A DNA stretch of 64,000 nt from Chrysopilus asiliformis (lineage: Eukaryota; Arthropoda; Insecta; Diptera; Rhagionidae), in assembly GCA_964034945.1 (NCBI GenBank), contig OZ035962.1:32391943-32455942 (forward strand), given 5' to 3'. Shown here piece by piece: positions 57,257 through 64,000 of this stretch. The translations under genes were made by a program, and so were the position numbers. Position 1 is the first letter of the stretch. Each line of letters starts with the position of its first letter. The notes beneath the pieces are model-generated. The model was not told the origin of the DNA. It searched no databases and worked only from the letters and a program-made list of their open reading frames with translations.

Positions 57257-57916
57257 TGGAAACACTGCCAGGTACTATTTTTATACCCGTATGGTGAAAC
57301 CAAAGGGTATATTAGATTTGCCTTACCGTTTGTAACGTCAAGATCCCGTCATCACACACAAAAATGAATTACACCAGTGTGTTTAGAATGATAAACACAG
57401 TGTGTTTAGAATGATAAAAAAAAAGAATTTTGCATGTCCGTCCATCTGCCTGTCTGTCCGTCCGTCCGTCTGTGGCGCGGATTGCGGGCGCACGGATTGA
57501 GCTAGAAACTTTAAATTTGACGCAGATCCGTTTTTTGTAAAATGCGAGGCTAAGTTCGTTAATGGGCAAAAATGGACCATTAGGGGGGGTACCCCCCATA
57601 CGAACGAAAACGTTTTCTGTAAATATCGCAAAAACAGTGCATCTCATCAAAAAAGTCCAAGAACAAAAGTTATTTAGGATTTGACTCTACATAAAACTCT
57701 CATACATCAAAAACCGATTGGAATAAATTTTTTAAAAAATCTGATTGGAAAGTTTGACTTCAAAGTGGAATTTTGGTACAACTGTTCGAATTTTGATACG
57801 AATATCACCATACGGGTCTCCAATGATTGCCAGATTGGCAATTATAACTTTTGTTATGTTTTTTTTTAATTTCACGTCTATATTTATCAGAATAGTAGGT
57901 ACCTGGCAATGTTTCC
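57257..57916 (+). repeat. Family A element in the middle of a palindrome
   Basis: The A element itself is 57283-57858 (ATACCC to GTTATG). It splits a palindromic sequence whose halves, 'aaacactgccaggtactatt' at the left and 'aatagtaggtacctggcaat' at the right, are mirror images. The palindrome is presumably a small MITE that A invaded. Confidence 0.75.
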
Positions 57917-59044
57917 AGGAAAATTGTAAGAAAAATTCAAATTTTCATAAAATTAATATTTTATTTTGAAAAATTGAAAGCTTAGTCGATTTTTTTGTAT
58001 ATGTAAAAGTTGTTCAAGCAACTAGAAAAATATCACATATCTCTAGAAAATTTTACGAGATAAAAAAATCCGGAATGAATTAGACTCAACATTTTTTTCT
58101 TCAAATTCAACTACAGTAGAACTTTGGTTAATGAACGTCTCGACTTTGAAAAAAAAATACTCTATATACCTTTTTTCACCACAAAAAAATACTTGGGTTT
58201 AAAACTCTTTGTGGTGCGAAAAGAGATGAGGCGAAAGCGAAACACTTTCAATAGAACTAGTATCTTTTAGAACAGAAGGACATCGAAATAATATATTTTG
58301 CTTTCTCATACCCCACCAAGGCGTCAACGGGTTTCTGATCAACTATAAATACTTTATTTTTTAGTCTATATTTTAACTGATATAGAATCGGATAAAGTGA
58401 TAATTAATGGTGACTATCACCAATCAATTTTGCGGACTTCAATAAAATTGCAACTGTCAACATTTTGGCACAAGATTTCTATTAAAAAGCGAAAACTACA
58501 CGACTTGTAATTTAGTTTTGATTAAAATGTGTCCCAGTCCCAAAACATATTGATGGGTGACAGACAGTCCACTATCACTTACGTGATTCCATCCCTGTGT
58601 CTTTTCATTCTTTTCTCGAGGCTCAGGAACGGATTTTTTCATTTTAGATTGGTTCTTATGGAATTAGTTGTTTCAGTTTATGAATTTTTCGGTTTTTGAA
58701 TTCAAATGCTAATTAAGCTAATACATTTAGGCACTTTCATATACATGGTAGAGAAATTATTGTTTATATTTAATCCGTTTGAACTTTGATATAGAAAATC
58801 GTACGCTAAACGATTATATTATCCCCGTATATATTGTCAAAAAGGCCCTAAAATCATATTTTCGATGTTTCGTTTATCGCAAACATTTTAATAAATACCA
58901 AAAATGTAATTTTTTCTTCTTCTTTTATTTTCAAATCACTAGATTTTTGTCTATAAAACCACGTCTCAATTAGACATAAATTGCGATTATTTTCATGGCC
59001 TAACATTGAAATTTCCCGTGGAGACAGCATTTAGGGCTTGCAGC
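57917..59044. other. Unassigned; one pogo-like end
   Basis: AT-rich. At 58113, TA followed by CAGTAGAACTTTGGTTAATG matches the start of pogo/Tigger-like elements, but no partner end was found. Otherwise nothing recognised. Confidence 0.45.
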
Positions 59045-59046
59045 AA

Positions 59047-59106
59047 CTCAATTTTTAACTCCATTTTTAACTCCATTTTTGACTCCATTTTTAACTCCAT
59101 TTTTGG
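59047..59106. repeat. 12-bp minisatellite
   Basis: Five units of 'aactccattttt' with G/A variation at one position. In one frame this gives N-S-I-F repeats, which is a by-product. Confidence 0.85.
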
Positions 59107-59163
59107 TACTTTTCGGAAACTAAAAAAAACTTTTAAAAATTCTATCTTCAAGCTTCATAAAAA

Positions 59164-59270
59164 AACCTCTTTTGAGACCATTTTGAATTCCTATTAAACA
59201 AAACTGATAACATTAGTACGAATTACCAAAAAAAAATCGTTTGCAATTAGCTCTACATGAGGCGCAAATT
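59164..59270. repeat. Direct repeat F, copy 1
   Basis: Matches 60775-60879 at roughly nine bases in ten: 'ttttgagaccattttgaat', 'ttaaacaaaactgata' and 'tttgcaattagctctacatg'. Confidence 0.8.
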
Positions 59271-60774
59271 GGTTATTTTTAACAATTTGCTCAATTTCTA
59301 TAACAGCTGGAGGTTCCACGGTTACTTTTATTTTAAGAAAATCTTTTATATTTTGGAGTTACCTCCTTTTTCCGAAAGTGGAGTTACCCCGTTCTTGCAA
59401 CAAGCCATTCATTTGTCAGATTTTTTTTGATATCTTGGGCAAAAATGCTCGGAAAAATTATGTCTGCATGTGTTACTTTTATGGCAGGCATATATAAAAT
59501 CACAAGTTATGTCTAATCGAGACCTAAAATAAAATAGGGAATTTTTAGTAAAATGTAAGAATTTAATTAAAATCTGCAACAGCACCAATTGTTGAAAACG
59601 CATTTTTATTCTCAAAAAAAAAACCCCAAAATAATATTGTATAATCCTCGAATCATCTGTTTCGAAACAGATCCTTGTAGAGATCAATGAAAAAACTTAT
59701 TCCTCAATTATAAATTGATAAAATGCACTTTGATGAAACTAACTTAAATTACTACTTTATATTAGGGAATTGTAAACTTTTTTTTAAGCAAAAACAAGCA
59801 ATAAACTTAACAAAACTGATTTTTATTAACAATGTTAACTGCAAAAACTTTAATCAAACCCAAAATACAATGAAGGAAACTTTTAAGATGGAATAAGAAA
59901 AGGGAAAAGGGGGTTAAATCAACCAAAAACAATAAAAACAACTCTGTTAATAAGATTTTCAATCAAATTATTATTATTGCATCAATCTAACAATTAAAAA
60001 AATGTTTTCATTTATTTTATAATATTATTAAATTATGAATACAACAAATGAATTAATTACAATTTATTTTTTGATTGCTCATAAACTATATAACAAAATA
60101 AAAATCTTTAATCAATTTTTATAATAAAAGTATTGCAAATAAAAATGAAATTAAAATAAAATTAAAAATCTGCATTTTAAAATTCGTTGCTTTTTCTTTT
60201 TTCGATATTTTTCATAAAGGAAACATTTTTTTTCATTATTTATAAAAAAATTAATTATAAAAATAGTATTTCTCCATTATCATGTCGCAACAGATATGAA
60301 TTGAAAACAAAACAGAAATTCAAAATCAATCAAGAATTACACACAAATTAATTAATCATGTAAAAAATAAAATAAAATGTATTTGTAAAAAAAAATCATT
60401 GGCACAAAATGCAGTCTACATTGAGCTAGAAAATATTATTTATAATTTAATTAATACAACTTTTACGGTAATTAAATTTAATTATACTCGTACATGATTT
60501 TTATGAAATTATAGTATACTCTTAATAACTAAAGTTTAAGTAACAAAAAGTTGGTGAACTATTTTTTAGTTTATTTATTTATCTTCATAAAGTTTTGAAA
60601 AAAGTTCATTTTTTCAGTAATCATATAAAAAGTATAGTCATATATGAAGTGAGAAAGTAATAAATTTCAATTAGTTAATAAAACTGATTTTTCGTGAAAT
60701 TATCGAGTAGAGTTGATAGTGAAAAATATATATTGTATTTTTAATATTGGTGCAAAAAGTTTTTCAAGAAAAGA
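59271..60774. other. Extremely AT-rich interval between F repeats
   Basis: Mostly A/T runs with no recognised coding sequence. The minus-strand frame 59409-59687 has no known domain. Confidence 0.5.
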
Positions 60775-60879
60775 AACCTTTTTTGAGACCATTTTGAATA
60801 CCTTTTAAACAAAACTGATAGCCTTAGTTCGAATTATCAAAAAAATCGTTTGCAATTAGCTCTACATGAGGCGCAAATT
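60775..60879. repeat. Direct repeat F, copy 2
   Basis: Second F copy, same orientation, 1.6 kb downstream of the first. Confidence 0.8.
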
Positions 60880-61189
60880 TGCAGTAACTTTGAAATGGAA
60901 AGATTCTGTTTTGCCAAGGTTGTCAATTGATAGGAGGACAATAGGGAAATACAGCTGTAGAACAAATTTAACAAAAAAACAACAGTGAAAACCGTTTATA
61001 CCGACGATGGGCCAAAATTTGGTAATTCTGTTGTGATACTGGAAAAAATCACTTTTAACAATGACGAATTTCCGCCTGGGCGCGATAGAGCGCCTGCATT
61101 TTGTTAGGCCCCCATAATTGAGAAAAATTCATGTTTATACTATACTCAGTAAAAAGAAAGCAAGAAAAAAGTCGCAAATTACAACCTTA

Positions 61190-62265
61190 AGCTAGTATCA
61201 GACCATCACTCAAATCGCTCATTTGAATGAGACGTGACGTCAAAATGACGTCACAGGGTTCTCATTTGAGCTCACTCCGTCTGATAGCTGCAATTGTGAC
61301 AGAATTTTTGTTCTCATTTCAAATGAGAAACGGAATGAGAACATTTTTGTCTCACTCAAATGAGACGATATTGTGACCGTCTGATAGCTCCAAATGAGAC
61401 ATGTGTCAAATGAGAATTTGAATGAGGACGAAATGAGAATGTCCCAATGAATGAGAAGGCTCGGATTCGTGCCTTCTCATTTTGAGTTGAATGAGAACTC
61501 ATTTGTGTTTTGACAGGTGATCGTGAAACAAGTTTTTTTTCGTGAATACATATAAATTGTGAGTTTTCATTTAAAAACATTTTCGTGTTTTTAAATGAAA
61601 ACTAATTTAATGTTGTTCGTGTGTTTAGGAGCAGCATCATGAGTGATGAAGATTTCACCCCATCCCAGGCTAGTCAGGAAATAAAAAAAGGAGCTAAAGC
61701 AGCTGCAAATGCTAAAAGAAGCCTTCAGCGCCATTGGGGCGAGTCAGATGAAATCGCACTAATTCTAGCTGTGCAGAGTAGACGGCCACTTTACGATAGC
61801 GTTGATCCTCTGTACAAAGACAGAAACTATAAACTGAACCAGCACTTGAAACACAATCGCAACTCTGTTTTCACCGAGAAACATACAACAAGTGTCAAGT
61901 GAGCGAGAGCCTTCATTGTTCTCATTCCGTGTAATAGCAAAACATCCAAATGAGAAAAAGACGATGAAATCGGGTTGTTCTCATTTGATTTCCATCCTCA
62001 TTTATCTTGAGGCGTCTCACTCCGTCTGATGCTCATTTGTTTCCGTCTCATTAAATGAGAACGGTGGGAAATTTTTTGAATGAGAAGCAAATTGTCTCAT
62101 TCGATTTTGGGACAAAATGAGCCATAAATGAGAACAGTTCTCACTCCGTGTGATACCAAATTATTTCCTAAATGAGAACGTTACGAATGAGATGAAATGA
62201 AAAGTTTTCTCGTGACGTCACGTCTCATTCAAATGAGCGATTTGAGTGATGGTCTGATACTAGCT
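61190..62265 (+). mobile_element. Harbinger-type element with 53-bp perfect ends
   Basis: 53-bp perfect terminal inverted repeats beginning AGCTAGTATCAGACC (61190-61242 and 62213-62265), flanked by TTA at 61187-61189 and 62266-62268. ATGAGAA/TGAGAC words and 'ccgtctgatagct' phrases are tiled across the outer zones on both strands. It carries one small open frame and no transposase. Identical ends suggest recent movement. Confidence 0.85.
61639..61902 (+). CDS. Small MADF/SANT-like protein of a Harbinger-type element
   Basis: 87 codons starting M-S-D-E-D-F-T-P-S-Q-A-S. A Lys/Ala-rich stretch (residues about 17-30) is followed by L-I-L-A-V-Q-S-R-R-P-L-Y-D-S and L-Y-K-D-R-N-Y (about 45-70). This fits the first helices of a MADF or Myb/SANT-like DNA-binding domain. 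Autonomous Harbinger elements usually carry such a second protein beside the transposase, which it helps bind the element ends. Here the domain breaks off after about 70 residues, so the gene is probably truncated or one exon. The frame lies centrally between the 53-bp ends. Domain call rests on a short match and is tentative. Confidence 0.5.
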   Translation: MSDEDFTPSQASQEIKKGAKAAANAKRSLQRHWGESDEIALILAVQSRRPLYDSVDPLYKDRNYKLNQHLKHNRNSVFTEKHTTSVK

Positions 62266-62269
62266 TTAA

Positions 62270-62551
62270 CCAATTAACGCCCGCTGTACACAAACGACTA
62301 CACCGGATATATCTGTGGTAATAGCTTAAATCGATTAAATCGATTTTCAAACCAAACTGATCTGTATTTACATTTACAAACAGATCACTTTGGCTTTGCC
62401 TGGAAATCGACTTAAGCTACTTTAACATATTATAACAGATTTTCGCACAAAATTTTTTTCTAGAATTTTCTTTTTATTTTGTGTATTTTATAACAATAAA
62501 TTTGTTTTTGTGTTAAAAATATTCAGTGGTTTTCTCATGGGCATTAATGGG
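62270..62551. mobile_element. piggyBac-like MITE, TTAA-flanked
   Basis: Ends CCAATTAACGCCC / GGGCATTAATGGG with TTAA at 62266-62269 and 62552-62555. Its left TTAA overlaps the TTA duplication of the Harbinger-type element, which therefore inserted at this element's edge. 282 bp, non-coding. The middle holds paired 'aaatcgatt' and 'cagatcac'/'gatctg' words. Confidence 0.65.
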
Positions 62552-63002
62552 TTAATAGGCTAGTGTGAACTCAGTCAGTCTGTTGGGGCCTCCATATAAC
62601 TGTTCATTTGACGGTTGAGGCCTCAAAAATATGTAAAGCAGTGAACTATGGTAACACAAATAAGGCTTTTGGAACATGAAATTTCAAGAAAAAGTTGATA
62701 CCTTTAAATTGCTATTATTTTTCAAAGTCTTGATAAAGTTTTAGAATAGGGAGATTCATGACAGCACAAAATTGTGGACAATATATTAAGCCTTTAATCA
62801 TCATTGGAGGACTCGAATTTTTCTTGTGCCTGGAACCCCAGATTACATAAAGAAGTAGCCTAAATATATTTGGAAGTTTCGAATCAGGGCCTTTTTATTG
62901 AAAATTTTTTTTGAAAAATAAATATTAGAAATGATCTTTGGTATCTTAACTTCAAAATACTGAATTATTGAAAACTTCAATACGTTAAGGCAAAGTCTAG
63001 GC

Positions 63003-63215
63003 TAGGGGTGTCCAACCTTTTAGCTTTCCTGAGCCACATTGGGAGAAGACTAGTTATTTTGGGCCACAAATAAAATATACTCTCATTGCTAAAGAGCGTG
63101 CTCAATTTAAGTAAGGTTTTTTGAGTCGCATTCTCATAAAGTTGGTAAATATTTCAGTTTTTGTTGGGCCACATTCAAACACGTCTTGGGCCGCAGGTTT
63201 GATAAGCCTGGTATA
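63003..63215. mobile_element. hAT-like MITE, MER5-type ends
   Basis: 'taggggtgtccaacctttta' with 'gagccacattgg' at the left, and 'gggccacattc' and 'gggccgcaggttt' at the right, follow the CAGGGGTGTC...GGGCCGC pattern of Charlie/MER5-like hAT MITEs found in many animals. The right end is decayed. Confidence 0.55.
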
Positions 63216-63360
63216 GGCAATCCAAGTAATTTTAGTTTCATTTGAAAATTTCAATAAGATCACGCTCGTCTGTTGTGTCGTTCTAACTCATGGATTTCGC
63301 TTCACTTTCTTCAGTACTTATGAAAATTTTTATATAAAGTGAAACTGATATTTTTATACA

Positions 63361-63440
63361 GTGGCACCGGTATTAAGACGAACTCGCACTGGACCAGAAA
63401 ATTTGTCCGGCTTAGAAAGGTTTCCGCTTTTTTTACTTTG
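63361..63440. mobile_element. pogo-like end fragment
   Basis: TA followed by CAGTGGCACCGGTATTAAGA is typical of a pogo/Tigger left end. No right end seen. Confidence 0.45.
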
Positions 63441-63604
63441 TACTTTGGTTAAGGTAAGAAAAAATCGCATTAAATAAAGATGCTAATCACCGATACATGG
63501 ACATCCTCTTTCAGAGCAATAAATAACAAAAAAATTATAATAAGTTGAGAGCGACAACTCTGAACTTTTTGCGCTAACATACAAAAAGCATTAAAATTGG
63601 GTTT

Positions 63605-63665
63605 TTTTATAGTTTCTGCCAGAGCTTAGGGGAAGACCCTTTAATGCCGAAGCACAGCTCAGATT
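63605..63665 (+). repeat. Repeat I, copy 2
   Basis: 'gccagagcttaggggaagac' and 'taatgccgaagcacagctca' match the minus strand of 43530-43590. Confidence 0.5.
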
Positions 63666-64000
63666 GGTAATTGGGTTTAACGCCTCAGTACACGTCCCCG
63701 AAAGTCTGAGATGTCACGTTGCTGATCGAGAAGTGGTTAAGCAACGCACCGAGTAATGAGTTTTCGACTTTCAAAATAAAATGTGAACTACACTGGTACA
63801 ACAAATGGCGCTTAAAAATCGAAATCTTCCGCTTTAGTAAAACGCTTTTCGTGTAGAAATAAATGAAATCAACAAAAACAAACCAAGGATTTGGCAAATC
63901 TGTGCCTTATGTAGAGCACATTAGAAATGATTTTTCAATAATAAAGTAAAATTTCTAATAATATTCATAGATATTTTGAAATTAAAAAAAATTTCAATGC
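63666..64000. other. No feature recognised
   Basis: AT-rich end of the window. The minus-strand frame 63685-63897 is unrecognised. Confidence 0.45.

Noticed and set aside
59006..59197. N-S-I-F repeat peptide.
   Set aside because: Produced by a 12-bp non-coding minisatellite.

Overview
This is a 64 kb stretch of AT-rich eukaryotic nuclear DNA, most likely from an insect. Mariner, PIF/Harbinger, hAT, piggyBac-like, pogo-like and IS630-related DNA transposon remains are all present. The commonest repeats are short elements built like the dipteran INE-1/DINE-1 and mini-me elements: a (GTCY)n microsatellite core, subterminal inverted repeats, and insertion into T-runs. That favours a fly or midge, but this is inference and no species can be named. 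I found no rRNA gene, no canonical tRNA gene, no CRISPR and no convincing host protein-coding gene. Almost every open reading frame over 60 codons is either a shadow inside a repeat (notably the Q-T-D-R-rich frames made by the GACA/GGAC microsatellite) or unrecognisable.

Layout. 1-4.8 kb: DINE-like copies (families A and C), tRNA-like SINE modules and a piggyBac-like MITE. 4.8-6.4 kb: nothing recognised. 6.4-10 kb: a GTGTGA-rich element, a broken Harbinger transposase, a C copy inverted relative to the one at 3 kb, and an A element inserted antisense into another A element. 10.9-12.1 kb: a Harbinger-type element nested in a second one. 13.6-15.6 kb: one tRNA-like repeat interrupted by two different insertions. 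16-22 kb: four short TTA/TAA-flanked elements, a partial hAT element and further C copies. 23.3-24.2 kb: an internally deleted mariner with both ends intact. 24.2-25.2 kb: family B carrying a foldback retroposon-like insert. 26-27.3 kb: C with another TTA-flanked insert. 28-33.7 kb: A, hAT-like, pogo-like and MITE elements and an IS630/Tc1-like element. 35.9-37.2 kb: a three-level nest. 37.3-42.8 kb: mostly unassigned, with a GC-richer island at about 38.8-40.1 kb. 42.8-44.5 kb: IS630-like remnant and a complete hAT-type element. 47.2-48 kb: a second mariner pseudogene. 50-53.2 kb: MITEs, a long inverted repeat, then A beside B. 53.6-61 kb: two pairs of direct repeats around very AT-rich DNA, and another A-in-B nest. 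61.2-62.6 kb: a Harbinger-type element with a small MADF/SANT-like open frame, abutting a piggyBac-like element. 63 kb: MER5-like and pogo-like ends.

No working pathway or operon is visible; all transposase genes here are broken. The interest lies in the mobile DNA itself. First, families A, B and C share one layout, but each has its own perfectly matched pair of subterminal inverted repeats. Second, many TTA/TAA-flanked elements are tiled with their own short word. Third, several nested insertions record exact boundaries and target sites.
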